Shown: positions 37,034-45,672, counted from the first letter of the stretch. The stretch: 64,000 nucleotides of DNA from Ktedonobacter racemifer DSM 44963 (GCF_000178855.1 NZ_ADVG01000003.1:1612001-1676000); one strand, 5' to 3'. The notes: generated by a model not told the origin, from the sequence alone. Numbers and translations: made by a program.

Positions 37034-37243
37034 TTAGTCTTCAAATACCGCCTTGTGCTGCGCGTGCTTTGCCTGGTGTCCAAGCGCTTCCTCTTCGCTT
37101 CTTGTTCGGAAGTCGCATCCGGGGGCGCTGCACTTCCACCAGCCTTTGTTGAGCTGATTAAATACCAACATAACCAACATGATTACCAAGACTACGGGCA
37201 AGATCGATACTGCAAAGGCGTTCAAGTTGTTTAGTGGATCCAC
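37034..37243 (-). CDS. Small membrane-anchored zinc-finger-like protein
   Basis: 69 aa. Residues 10-31 (FAVSILPVVLVIMLVMLVFN) are one membrane helix. The tail holds a C2H2-like motif, CSAPGCDFRTRSEEEALGHQ followed by AKHAQH (C-x4-C-x12-H-x3-H). GTG start with AGAGGA upstream; a strong terminator follows. The finger would face the cytoplasm if the short N-terminus is outside. No family name known to me. Confidence 0.6.
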   Translation of the reverse strand: MDPLNNLNAFAVSILPVVLVIMLVMLVFNQLNKGWWKCSAPGCDFRTRSEEEALGHQAKHAQHKAVFED

Positions 37244-37589
37244 TCCTCTTCTCTCTCCTTATCCCTAAAAAACAAAAGCGAATGCGAGAATGCACATGTA
37301 CCATTGTACTCAGAATAGTCGGGGTTACAAGAAACTAGCGGTGTTATGTTGCGACCTGGACAGCGCTTGCTACTGCGACTTACGTGATTCTGAACAAAGA
37401 TTTCGCTCAGACAGAGATGGCTGTGCCTCATGAGGGGAATCCGGCAGAAGGCGATTGGCTCCTCCGATGAAAACGGGCTATTTGACCCATCAATTCCTGC
37501 ATCTCGTTGCGCAATCCTTGGGATCAGCCATCCAAGTTGAGTGTCAATACCAGAGGTATTGAAAACGATCATTGAAAACATAGCGAATC
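37244..37589. other. Gap upstream of IS607
   Basis: Contains ATCTCGTTGCGCAATCCTTG (37501-37520), an unoccupied copy of the site that a palindrome entered at 45851. No gene seen. Confidence 0.45.
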
Positions 37590-37590
37590 C

Positions 37591-37619
37591 TTGATAATCA
37601 CTGAGGATCATGGTATGAT
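37591..37619 (+). promoter_or_regulatory. Promoter of the IS607 recombinase gene
   Basis: TTGATA (37591-37596), 17-bp spacer, TATGAT (37614-37619). The second ATG of the gene (37626) falls at the expected transcription start, so translation is probably leaderless from there. Confidence 0.65.
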
Positions 37620-37625
37620 ATGAGC

Positions 37626-38210
37626 ATGAAACTCAGTGACTACGCCAAACAACAAGGGGTACGCTATGAGACGGCCTGGCGCTGGTTCCGCGACGGAAAA
37701 ATCCAGGGCAGGCGTGTCGGAGCGCACACCATTCTGATCGATGAACCGGCCAGGACCGCCAGCCCGGTAAAAGCCACAACGGTCGTCTATACCCGTGTTT
37801 CCTCAGCCGAGAACAAGGCCAATCTGGACAGTCAGGCGGAGCGGTTGGTGGCCTACTGTGCAGCTCGTGGCTACCAGGTGAGCAAGGTGGTCAAGGAAAT
37901 TGGTTCGGGGGTCAACGACAATCGCCCCAAGTTCCTGGCATTGCTGGCCGATCCCAATGTGGGGCGCATTGTCATTGAACACAAAGACCGAGGGACGCGC
38001 TTTGGCTTTCGCTATATTGAGACGCTCCTCACCGCGTACGGGCGGGAAATCGAGGTGGTCAATCACGCGGAGAATGGCACCGAGGATTTGCTCTCCGATC
38101 TGACCAGCATCATGTACAGCTTTTGTGCCAGACTCTACGGGCAACGTCGGGCGAAGCGCAAGACCGAGCGGATTGTCCAGGAATTGGAGGCGGGGGATGC
38201 AACTGGTTGA
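37626..38210 (+). CDS. tnpA: IS607 family serine recombinase
   Basis: About 194 aa. It has an N-terminal MerR-like winged helix (MKLSDYAKQQGVRYETAWRW) for DNA binding, then a resolvase catalytic domain: VYTRVSSAENKANLDSQAER with the nucleophilic Ser, and IEHKDRGTRFGFRYIE. This is the IS607 layout, with the reader head before the catalytic domain. Its 3' end overlaps tnpB by 14 bp. No defect is visible. Confidence 0.9.
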   Translation: MKLSDYAKQQGVRYETAWRWFRDGKIQGRRVGAHTILIDEPARTASPVKATTVVYTRVSSAENKANLDSQAERLVAYCAARGYQVSKVVKEIGSGVNDNRPKFLALLADPNVGRIVIEHKDRGTRFGFRYIETLLTAYGREIEVVNHAENGTEDLLSDLTSIMYSFCARLYGQRRAKRKTERIVQELEAGDATG

Positions 38211-39496
38211 GAAGCACATCATTGCGCAGACCGATCCGCGCTTTGCCTGTGTGGATGCCGCCTGTTTTGCCTCGAAGAATCTCTACAATGCCGCCCTCTA
38301 TGAGGTGCGTCAAACCTTTTTTGCGACCAGCACCAGCCTCTCCTATCCCGCTCTGGATAAACGCATGCAAGAGCATGAGGCGTACAGGGCGTTGCCTGCC
38401 AAAGTGGCGCAACACGTCCTCAAGCAGGTCTGCACCGCCTGGTCAAGTTTCTGGGCGGGCAGGCTTGCGTATCGAGAGACCCCAGCGAAGTTTGTGGGGC
38501 GCCCTCAACTCCCGAAGTATTTGCCAAAGGCGAAAGGGCGGAATCTGCTCGTCTACACGATGCAAGCCGTGAGCCGGGGCAAACGAACCCTGGATCGAGG
38601 CATCATCCAGCCCTCGCAACTGGGTATTCAGGTGAAAACGAAGCAAAACCCTCAAACGCTCGCGCAGGTGCGTGTGGTTCCCAAAAACGGCTATGTGGTG
38701 GTAGAAGTCATCTATGAACACGAACCCACCGTCACGGCAGTTGATCCCGATCTGCTCGCTGGACTTGATCCTGGCATGGACAATCTGGCCACGCTAACGC
38801 GCAAACAAACCGGGCTTTGTTCCAGTCATTGTTAATGGGCGCGGCATCAAGTCCTGTAACCAGTATTATAATAAACAACGAGCAGTACTCCAGCAATCCC
38901 TCGGACGTCCTGGCCGAAGTCGGCGCATCGAGCAACTGACGACGCGACGGAACCGGCGCATCGAGCATGATCTGCACACGGCCAGCCGCTTCCTGATCGA
39001 TCTGTTGGTCGCCGAAGGGATTGGCACGCTCATCATCGGCAAGAATCCGCTGCAAAAACAAGAGATTCGCCTGGGAAAACGCATGAATCAACATTTCGTG
39101 CAGATCCCGCACGCTCGATTCATTCAGATGCTTCAGTATAAAGCGGAACTGGTCGGCATTCGCGTGATTCTCACCGAAGAGTCGTATACAAGCAAAGCCA
39201 GTTTGCTTGATCTCGACCCCCTGCCCGTGTATCGCAAAGGCGAACAGGGAGACTACCAGTTTAGCGGCAAACGGGTCACACGGGGACTGTATCGAGCCGC
39301 CGATGGGCGAGTGATCCATGCCGATGTCAATGGCGCGGGAAATATTCTCCGAAAAGTAGCTCCTGGAGCTTTCGAGCGGAAGGGAGTAGAGGATGGGGAA
39401 AGCAGGGTCCATCTGCTGGTAGTCCATCCCGTGAGGAAGTCATTCCCTCACAAACCCGTTCACGTGAAAATCCTGGCCCCTGTCAGGATTCGCTAG
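38197..39496 (+). pseudogene. tnpB: IS607-type TnpB without zinc finger, one frameshift
   Basis: ATG 38197 (MQLVEKHIIAQTDPRFACVD) through RuvC-I (LLAGLDPGMDNLATLT) to about 38810, one indel, then FVPVIVNGRGIKSCNQYYNK to the end, about 432 aa joined. RuvC-III is ADGRVIHADVNGAGNI. At the RuvC-II position the sequence is TLIIGKNPLQKQE, with no Glu where the catalytic one is expected, and the zinc finger is replaced by EESYTSKASLLDLDPLPVYR. That pattern is typical of a TnpB subgroup. It is co-transcribed with tnpA. The frameshift inactivates it unless it is a sequencing error. Confidence 0.82.
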
Positions 39497-39648
39497 TCGC
39501 GACGGAACTATCTAGACAGAGAAAGCTCCTCACGCTACACTATTGAGGAACATTTGGTCTGGAGAACTATTTCATCTCACGCTATAGCTCCAAATATTCT
39601 TAACCCGCATTCTTAAGCACGGGGTTTGCCCACGAAAGGGATATCAAA

Positions 39649-40323
39649 ATGTACTTTACACTCCTCATGCTCGGTTCGGGCCTCTTCTGGACAATTACCT
39701 ACCTTTTGATCATCCAACGTAGCTGGCGCGACCGCTCCTATGGGATGCCCCTGGTTGCACTCTGCGCCAATATATCCTGGGAATGTATCTTCTCGTTTCT
39801 TCTTCCGCCTCAACTTATCCAACACATCGTCAATCTCATCTGGTTCGTCCTGGATGCTGTCATTCTTGCCTTGACGATCTGTTATGGGCCCAGAGAATTT
39901 CCCAATCTGTCGAAGAGGGCCTTTTATACTCTGTTGGGCCTGGCACTCGTCACCAGTTTTTTCGCAGTGCTCCTGCTCACACTTGAGTTCCATGATTCAG
40001 GAGTGTATGCTGCGTTTGGGCAAAATCTGATGATGTCGATACTCTTTCTCACCATGCTGTTCCGTCGTCGCTCCTTACGTGGTCAATCGATGAGTATCGC
40101 TTTATGCAAATTACTTGGCACGGCCTGTGCGTCGCTGGCCTTCTATCTGTATTCCGCCCCCTGGCACCATTCTGTGCTCTTGCCGTTCCTCTATGTCGCC
40201 ACGTTCATCTATGATGTGGCGTATGTAGGAATGGTCTACGTTCAGATGCGAGCAGAAACAAAGATAGTCCATACGTCTCCCATAAGAGGGGATCAAGCAG
40301 AAACATCGATACAATCGAGGTAG
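39649..40323 (+). CDS. Pyr4-like transmembrane terpene cyclase candidate
   Basis: 224 aa with seven predicted membrane helices and short loops. The second helix region reads DRSYGMPLVALCANISWECI, closely like the DRTYCM..LCxNIAWE block of fungal Pyr4/PaxB-type membrane terpene cyclases, in which that Glu (here Glu45) is essential. An Asp in the last helix (FIYDVAYVGMVYVQM) may be the second acidic residue. ATG at 39649 has AAAGGGA upstream. No prenyltransferase or epoxidase lies nearby, so the substrate is unknown. The assignment rests on motif and topology. Confidence 0.6.
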   Translation: MYFTLLMLGSGLFWTITYLLIIQRSWRDRSYGMPLVALCANISWECIFSFLLPPQLIQHIVNLIWFVLDAVILALTICYGPREFPNLSKRAFYTLLGLALVTSFFAVLLLTLEFHDSGVYAAFGQNLMMSILFLTMLFRRRSLRGQSMSIALCKLLGTACASLAFYLYSAPWHHSVLLPFLYVATFIYDVAYVGMVYVQMRAETKIVHTSPIRGDQAETSIQSR

Positions 40324-40837
40324 AAGGCAGCGCTATTGGAGATGAAGACATTCAATCTGAGTCTGTCATAAAAGCACTAGCGTATCCACATCCACTATGA
40401 ATGTAAGTTGCCTCCATTGCAGCTATACCAGGATCTGGAAAGGAAAGGCTCGAGGCGCACGTGGTCAGTATAATTGGTATTTTTGGCTCCCATTGTGGTT
40501 GCAAACTCCCTGCTGCGGGGAAATTCTCTGGGCCTTCAATGAGGAGCATCAGAGCTTTTTAGAGCGATATGTCACGGCCAAACAACGTCTCAAGTTCTCT
40601 ACAGAAGGTCAGATCAGAAACGCAACAATAGCAAGTAGGCTCCCAAGCTGGAGTAAATAAGGTCAAATCCGCAATACTTTTGAGGCAAACGTGAAATAAT
40701 CAGCACGAATTGTAGGAATTCAGCATGTAGCATCTGGAGAAACCGCTTCTCATCGGGTATACTTCTTCGAAGAATTAGAACTGGTCAATCGCCGAAGGCG
40801 TCCTGCAAATTGCTTGGGCTTTGCTGTCCAGCTTGCG

Positions 40838-40900
40838 CTCCTCAGAGAAACGCTTGAAAACCAAAGCGGACAGGTATTTGGTTTTCAAGCGTTTCTTGAG
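40838..40900. terminator. 20-bp hairpin after the DUF998 gene
   Basis: AGAAACGCTTGAAAACCAAA and its exact complement around an 11-nt loop, about 25 bp beyond the DUF998 stop on the minus strand. Probably the terminator of that gene. Confidence 0.6.
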
Positions 40901-40922
40901 AAACAACCTGATCGCGAGAGGG

Positions 40923-41615
40923 TTACTGGTCTCGCGTCTGTTGCATTTTATCTGGTGTGCAGAACAGCTTGATGGCAATCATTGATGCGGCCATCCACCC
41001 AATGAGCACTCCGAGCCGCACGAGGCGCGCCATCAACGCCGCATTGGTAAACCCCACGAAAAAGCACAGGAGGAGAAGAACTGCACTTGCCAGACAATAG
41101 AGCGCCCACCCGCGCTCCTTGCGTGCGAGGAAGAGCCGGACAAAGACCGCCAAGGCTGCAGCCAGGACAACGAAGACGAAAAGTGCGCCTAGGGCATGGA
41201 TCACACCGTGCCAGGAGGGACCAGTTCCGGCAAGAGATCCTGGAGGAAACCCATTGGCAGGGTCGGTCCGACAAAAACCAACAGTCACAAGACCGAGCCC
41301 ATAGGCCCCGATCAAGAGCGGTCCCCATGTTCCGGCCCGTCCAGGATGCAGTCTCCTCCAGAGGCCAGCCGCATAGAGGAGATTGAGCACTCCAGCGAGT
41401 ACGAAGTTCACCATCTGAACCCATCCCCAGTCCCCAAGAGAGAGAAGGCTCAGCATATCGAGCCGTGGGTCAAAACCCGGACGCGTGTAGTCCTGAATGA
41501 GCACGGTCAAGATAAAGAGGGGGCCGGCGATGGCTCCGCAGAGCAGCAATAGTCTGGTCAGTGACAGGGGGGGTCGTGTATTACCTACGACAGATGATGC
41601 TTGCATGGTATTCAT
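40923..41615 (-). CDS. DUF998 family membrane protein
   Basis: 230 aa, six hydrophobic helices. Recognisable blocks are LLLCGAIAGPLFILTVLIQD, TRPGFDPRLDMLSLLSLGDW and GFCRTDPANGFPPG, the DUF998 signature. The function of the family is unknown. ATG at 41615 has AAGGAG 9 bases upstream. It lies alone inside the inverted-repeat element, minus strand, with its own hairpin terminator, so it travels as a complete expression unit. Confidence 0.85.
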   Translation of the reverse strand: MNTMQASSVVGNTRPPLSLTRLLLLCGAIAGPLFILTVLIQDYTRPGFDPRLDMLSLLSLGDWGWVQMVNFVLAGVLNLLYAAGLWRRLHPGRAGTWGPLLIGAYGLGLVTVGFCRTDPANGFPPGSLAGTGPSWHGVIHALGALFVFVVLAAALAVFVRLFLARKERGWALYCLASAVLLLLCFFVGFTNAALMARLVRLGVLIGWMAASMIAIKLFCTPDKMQQTRDQ

Positions 41616-41810
41616 GCTATTTGCTCCTTTTTCAAGATCCTCGATAGGAGGTTATTTATTATCCCAAGGATAAGCGATCAGCAGATTTTTCTGATGCGTC
41701 TGGAGATGTGTTTCCAGCAGGTCTTTAGTCGGGATGAGCGGGTTCAAGAAGCAGCATTGAGTTGATGGATTCGGACAACCCCACTAGAACGGTCAGGATG
41801 TGGCCTCTGA

Positions 41811-41866
41811 GTATGAATGGAACGGGTCGCACCGTTCCATTCATACTCAGAGGCCATTTACAACAT
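41811..41866. repeat. Perfect 25-bp hairpin inside the element
   Basis: TGGCCTCTGAGTATGAATGG.. and its exact complement around a 6-nt loop (GTCGCA). It lies upstream of the DUF998 promoter region, between it and the right inverted repeat. Too strong to be chance. No T run. Confidence 0.65.
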
Positions 41867-42179
41867 TTTATGCTAATACCTCAGGTGGCAAGCGGTTTCT
41901 CCAGATGCTACACATGCTGAATTCCTACAATTCGCGCTGATTATTTCACGTTCGCCTCAAAAGTGTTGCGGATTTGACCTTATTTACTACTGGATAAAGA
42001 GCGCGAAAAATCGGGAAGAGGTATTAAAGGGAATCGCCAGGTTAAAAAAGTTGTTGGAGAAGTCATAACCAGACTGACTCCTGTACGGAGCAATGTTCTC
42101 GCAACAGAGCTCGCATATCGGGTTAGTCAAGAAAGGAGAGTACACTTTAGAAGTCGTCCGTTTTCTGTCTTGACATCCT

Positions 42180-42369
42180 GAGTCACCTTATTACCCAGTC
42201 TCCCAATCCTCCATTTCACCAACAATTTCATGGAGGATTGCGGTGGTTCTGTTCTGGAGATGGTGAAAGACTCAATGTTCAGATTGAGTGCTCAAAGTGC
42301 GGGAAACATCTGAGGGATCTTGTCTATCCACTTGTTGGGTTCCATCCTCATAAGAAGAATGAAAAAGTA
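42180..42369 (+). CDS. Possible small zinc-ribbon protein, start unclear
   Basis: An open frame reads HGGLRWFCSGDGERLNVQIE, CSKCGKHLRDLVYPLVGFHP.. and stops at TAA 42369. The Cys spacing and the style resemble the split gene just upstream, suggesting a related family. No ATG or GTG lies in frame before it; a TTG at 42238 is the only common start. It may have lost its 5' end. Confidence 0.35.
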
Positions 42370-42566
42370 TAATTTCCTCTTAAATGTATATGGTGTCCAT
42401 TTCACACTAAAAACGCGAAGGCTAGTTTTGTACGGAAAGACGATCACACCTTAGCGGCTGTGATTTTGGTGTCTTGACATCCTGGGTTAGCTTAAAGAGT
42501 TTTGCTCAATATTTTCTGTTTTTGAAAGTAGAAGTAATGGTTCTAATCTGATAGAGAGGGCGTTCA

Positions 42567-42900
42567 TGAAGAAAAAAACTAAACAGCAAAGCCCTCAACC
42601 TAATCAATGGCTCTTTTCTTGCCCAATTCATATATCTACAGCCACAATTGTTGCCGCATCTAGGAATGGCTCGCAGTGGTATCACCGAAGTCGATGCTCA
42701 GGCATGGCAGGGCGATTGGGATATGGCTAATGCTTTTGTGCGATATAAGGGAAGAAATGATGGTGGCGCTTTACTTCGAAGACTCCACAAAAATGGGTTA
42801 TGCTCATAAGCGATACCTTCGAAATGGCTATCGCGTGCCAGAAGAAGTACTCAGCCAAGATGAGTTCTCTGCTCTCTGGAAGACAACTCTAGAAAAATAG
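42567..42900 (+). pseudogene. Degraded gene of unknown type
   Basis: ATG 42567 opens MKKKTKQQSPQPNQWLFSCP.., but the more protein-like middle (LGMARSGITEVDAQAWQGDW, NAFVRYKGRNDGG) is in another frame and the end (YFEDSTKMGYAHKRYLRNGY, VPEEVLSQDEFSALWK) in a third. This suggests a small gene broken by indels. I do not recognise it. Confidence 0.35.
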
Positions 42901-43520
42901 CTGGTAGTAAGTGTAAATTTCCTCTGAAAACCTGGCACGAGAGACAAAAATCTCTCCCTCAGATCTGAACCTTCCGTATCAATTGTTCAGATGATGTAAG
43001 AGTGCTTAGGCAGGGGTTGTCTTGGCTTAAGGCTGCAAGATGACCGTATTACCTAGGCGTTCCAATGGGCGAACGAGCCGTTGTTGAATCTTCTGTTTAT
43101 TTGCGATGGGAAAGGAGTCAGTTCCTCTCTTACGGCTCACCTCCATTGTGGGGACACGACTTCCAGAGATGTTCCTCCTGAAAACTGATTCGACGCTTGC
43201 TCTGAAAGATCACCAACAGGGCGTCTTTCCACATGAGATTTTCCTCTACGTGCTTCCCTGATGGGAGCAACAATGAGTGGTTCTTCCAGACACCCGAAGA
43301 CAGCTTCGTCTTCAAGCTTGACTGCCTTATTATTTCCATCGTTTTTAGTATTGGGATCTTTCCTCCGTAGTGTACCAACTTCGTCCATCGAATTCTTTTT
43401 CATTCTGAATGGTGCACCTACGGTGCATGACGTTTCGTCTGGAACTCCTGGATAGCAAGAGCTTTTTGTCGTCTCATCCTCAGTTCCATGCCGGGTGGTG
43501 CGGCTGCGACGCATGGTTTC
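42901..43520. other. Gap, no gene seen
   Basis: No frame on either strand has a family resemblance. The right side leads into a run of inverted repeats at 43521-44200. Confidence 0.4.
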
Positions 43521-43665
43521 TTTGGAATTACGTGGGTCTTCCGCGGGTTTGGTGAAAGCTCTTCACTAGGACAAGAGCGAGGTTCTGGTTCTCTGCTCAA
43601 AGAGCCCAGGTTTTTGTTCAATAAGCTCATCCTTCACCAAAGGAGCGGAAGACCCATTACGTGAG
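43521..43665. repeat. Hairpin element A
   Basis: The left arm (TTACGTGGGTCTTCCGCGGG, TTTGGTGAAAG, 43528-43557) and right arm (CCTTCACCAAAGGAGCGGAA, GACCCATTACGTG, 43631-43662) are imperfect inverted copies. The right arm is preceded by AATAAGCTCATCCTTCACCA, which recurs in element B at 44156. Confidence 0.6.
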
Positions 43666-43668
43666 CGG

Positions 43669-43794
43669 AATTTTTGACAATTACGTGAGCGGTAAAACGA
43701 GCAAACAGCTAAATAGACCATAAACAGCGATAAGTTGCAAACATTTTGTATACGCTTACTCGTTTTACCCGCCCATTTAATTGTCAAAATTTTT
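43669..43794. repeat. 126-bp MITE-like inverted repeat
   Basis: AATTTTTGACAATTACGTGA, GCGGTAAAACGAG (43669-43701) is mirrored by CTCGTTTTACCCGCCCATTT, AATTGTCAAAATTT (43759-43792) with a few mismatches. It has no coding capacity and directly precedes the tniB tail. Confidence 0.6.
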
Positions 43795-43827
43795 AACAAT
43801 GCATTCATTTAATTATCAGATTTACAG

Positions 43828-44027
43828 GTGATTCCCATTGATCTCCAGCAGTTTCTGGACAGTGGTGTTTCCCTGGTTGAGTGCCCCGATTGTACTAGCA
43901 CCAGTGCGCTTTCTCCGCGCAAGGGAGTCCTCCAATTTAAACTGCACAAGCGGCGAAAAACGCTCTCACTCTTAACAGAACCACGATGGGCTAGGCGTGA
44001 AATGATCTGGGCTGTGGTGAGCAAGTA
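43828..44027 (+). pseudogene. TniB-like ATPase, C-terminal zinc-ribbon tail
   Basis: Reads IPIDLQQFLDSGVSLVECPD, CTSTSALSPRKGVLQFKLHK and ends WARREMIWAVVSK. It is clearly homologous to the last 65 residues of the tniB gene at 26.6 kb (IDLKRFTDSGINLVECPRCG). The ATPase part is absent. It is flanked on both sides by hairpin elements. Confidence 0.7.
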
Positions 44028-44059
44028 ATGCACGTTTTGTCCACATGTTGTAAATTTTG

Positions 44060-44200
44060 AGATCGCGTGGCTCTGACACAGCTTTAGTGATAAGCTCATC
44101 AATAATACATTGGTAGAGATTCTGTTTCGTGCTCAAAGGAAAAATGGTTTTCATCCAATAAGCTCATCCTTCACCAAAGTTGTGTCAGAGCCATCGCGTG
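44060..44200. repeat. Hairpin element B
   Basis: Left arm TCGCGTGGCTCTGACACAGC, TTTAGTGA (44063-44090) and right arm TCACCAAAGTTGTGTCAGAG, CCATCGCGTG (44170-44199) pair. The right arm follows AATAAGCTCATCCTTCACCA, as in element A, although the outer stem sequence is different. Confidence 0.6.
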
Positions 44201-44366
44201 GGAAGAATTTCGCTCATTCCGTGGGAGGTTCGGTTCTTTGACGTAGCGATACCATGGTGCGCCGACCCACGAAATGGGCAGATTTCCTCCCACGAAGCGA
44301 GTACATTTACAGCCAGAGAGTGTCCATGACTATTCTGACCCTTGTTGGCGATGACTGTTCCTTGTC
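44201..44366. other. Gap with CCCACGAA-type repeats
   Basis: TCCGTGGGAGG (44219-44229), CCGACCCACGAAATGG (44262-44277) and CCTCCCACGAAGCG (44287-44300) are short direct and inverted repeats, possibly transposase sites of a lost transposon end. Confidence 0.4.
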
Positions 44367-44796
44367 TTATCCTCTTGGACCTGGAGGTGGGCATGTCCCT
44401 GTTTCAATCCAAGACGTTAAATCTTTAAGGTGAGCATCCCACGCTTTGCTGATATTAGTATAAGCATCCCATCCTTCTCCAATACCGCTATGGGTAAATG
44501 TTAACAACGTACCGTCTTTTTCCTGTGTTAACTCAAAAGTAAGGGTTGTCGGAGTAGGAGAAAATGCTCCCTCCCAAGTAAAACTGAACAACTGAAACGG
44601 CTTCACTTCTAGTACTTTTCCATACTCTCCCACACCAGGGGCCCAATTTGTACGAATTGTTCCTCCGGGTTTCAATTCGATATCAGCTTCTTGTACAAAC
44701 CAGCGTTCTAATTCTTGCTTTTCGGTAAGCGTTTTAAAGGATCGTTCTGGTGTCTCTTTAATGAATTGTTCTTTTATGATTGTTTTTTGTCTCCAT
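44367..44796 (-). pseudogene. SRPBCC/AHSA1 family protein 2, frameshifted at its start
   Basis: The body (QFIKETPERSFKTLTEKQEL, LFSFTWEGAFSPTPTTLTFE, AWDAHLKDLTSWIETG) is a complete AHSA1-type START domain, a ligand-binding helix-grip fold. The natural ATG, ending at 44796 with GAGGAAAG upstream, leads after four codons into the wrong frame because of a run of six A (44783-44788); five A would give METKTIIKEQF. It is therefore one base from intact. It overlaps the ArsR gene end, as in coupled operons. Confidence 0.7.
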
Positions 44797-45141
44797 TGTA
44801 CTCTTTCCTCCTTGATGAAGAGTTTCAGCAATGTGTTTGATCTTTTGTAGCCGTTCATTCCAGAGCATTGCAGCCCGTGATAGTTCTTGGGCAGCAACAC
44901 TGAGTCCTTCTGGCGAGAGGCTAAAACGGACCTCTTTGCCCGTTTTGCGCTCTTTGACGAGACCTGCCCCTTTCAGAACGGCCAGGTGTTTACTCACCGC
45001 CTGGCGGCTAAACGGCACGTCATCCGCCAGCCTGCTTGCAGTCGCTTCACCTTTGAAAAGCAAAACCTCGATGATCTTCCGTCGGCTCGGTTCAGCAATG
45101 GCAAACCAGAGCTTTTCATTAAAAGGTGCAGGTGATGACAT
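44758..45141 (-). CDS. ArsR family transcriptional repressor
   Basis: 127 aa from MSSPAPFNEKLWFAIAEPSR. The winged helix reads EATASRLADDVPFSRQAVSK, HLAVLKGAGLVKERKTGKEV. It lacks the metal-binding cysteines of ArsR/SmtB, and pairing with SRPBCC genes is typical of the SdpR-like autorepressor group. The start is 2 bp from the stop of the upstream SRPBCC gene, so they are one transcript. Palindromes GTGCAAC-N5-GTTGCAC upstream of the operon and TGCAACC-N3-GGTTGCA before the MFS gene are its likely operators. Its last codons may be altered by the same A-run indel. Confidence 0.85.
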   Translation of the reverse strand: MSSPAPFNEKLWFAIAEPSRRKIIEVLLFKGEATASRLADDVPFSRQAVSKHLAVLKGAGLVKERKTGKEVRFSLSPEGLSVAAQELSRAAMLWNERLQKIKHIAETLHQGGKSTMETKNNHKRTIH

Positions 45142-45143
45142 AC

Positions 45144-45590
45144 CTATGCCTCTGTTGGGATGTTCTGGGCACAACGCTGCAACTTGGACAGAAAGTCAGC
45201 CCAGCCAGGGGTATGGTTGGCAATCAGAGTGGCCTTCTGTTCTGCTGTAATCGCGAGTTTCTCGAAACCGCTTTCTGTGAAGGAGAGCTTTGTCTCCGCA
45301 CCATCCTCTATCAGTCTGAATGCAACCAGGGTTTGCTGATGGGTCGCTTTGGTTTCCTCATCGGGTGCAACCCACAAAAATGAGAAAAGATGCGGCTTCT
45401 CTACCTCCACAATTTCCAGCGGGGCTTCAAAGTTCTCGCCCCAGATCAGTCTGCCTTTTCCTCCTGGTCGCACGTCTATTTCTACCTGACTCCCAAACCA
45501 CTGGCTGATGTATTCAGGCTTTGTGATGACTTCCCATACTGTTGCTATCGGTGCCTGAATGCTGATTTCTCGCTCGATCTTATCGGTCAT
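45144..45590 (-). CDS. SRPBCC/AHSA1 family protein 1
   Basis: 148 aa, a full START-like domain: IEREISIQAPIATVWEVITK, YISQWFGSQVEIDVRPGGKG, HTPGWADFLSKLQRCAQ. These proteins bind hydrophobic ligands or act as Hsp90 co-chaperone-like domains; the substrate here is unknown. First gene of the SRPBCC-ArsR-SRPBCC operon. ATG at 45590 with AGGAG upstream. Confidence 0.9.
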   Translation of the reverse strand: MTDKIEREISIQAPIATVWEVITKPEYISQWFGSQVEIDVRPGGKGRLIWGENFEAPLEIVEVEKPHLFSFLWVAPDEETKATHQQTLVAFRLIEDGAETKLSFTESGFEKLAITAEQKATLIANHTPGWADFLSKLQRCAQNIPTEA

Positions 45591-45641
45591 AAAAACACTC
45601 CTGACGTTATGTAACGCAACTAACTATTCCAGAGTAGAGCA

Positions 45642-45672
45642 CATGATGTGCAACTAAAGGTTGCACGTCATG
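45642..45672. promoter_or_regulatory. Palindromic operator, probably for the ArsR protein
   Basis: CATGA-T-GTGCAAC-TAAAG-GTTGCAC-G-TCATG is a near-perfect palindrome 52 bp before the SRPBCC1 start. The core matches the TGCAAC..GTTGCA type seen near ArsR-SRPBCC operons. Confidence 0.6.

Larger units (their letters stand above)
40653..41989. mobile_element. Transposase-less element with 97-bp inverted repeats and DUF998 cargo
   Basis: The ends at 40653-40748 and 41890-41988 are inverted copies of about 97 bp differing at three bases and one 2-bp gap (AGTAAATAAGGTCAAATCCG outermost). CTGGA lies on both sides (40648-40652 and 41990-41994), a 4-5 bp target duplication. The only gene inside is a membrane protein gene. 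It splits a small gene cleanly, so mobility is well supported, but no transposase is encoded. Confidence 0.85.
40397..42068 (+). pseudogene. Small zinc-ribbon-like gene split by the DUF998 element
   Basis: Codons 1-85 are at 40397-40651 (MNVSCLHCSY.., LQTPCCGEILWAFNEEHQSF, RLPSW) and codons 86-109 at 41994-42068 (IKSAKNREEVLKGIARLKKL..). Removing 40652-41993 restores one continuous 109-codon frame ending in TAA. CLHC and CC could bind a metal. Function unknown. Its interruption defines the target site of the element. Confidence 0.75.

Noticed and set aside
36520..37152. 210-codon + strand frame
   Set aside because: It crosses a perfect bidirectional terminator and overlaps a better supported minus-strand membrane zinc-finger gene; its composition is not protein-like.
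43521..44300. Possible CRISPR array because of recurring 20-bp sequences
   Set aside because: There are only two copies, the spacing is irregular and the structure is inverted, not direct; no cas gene is present.
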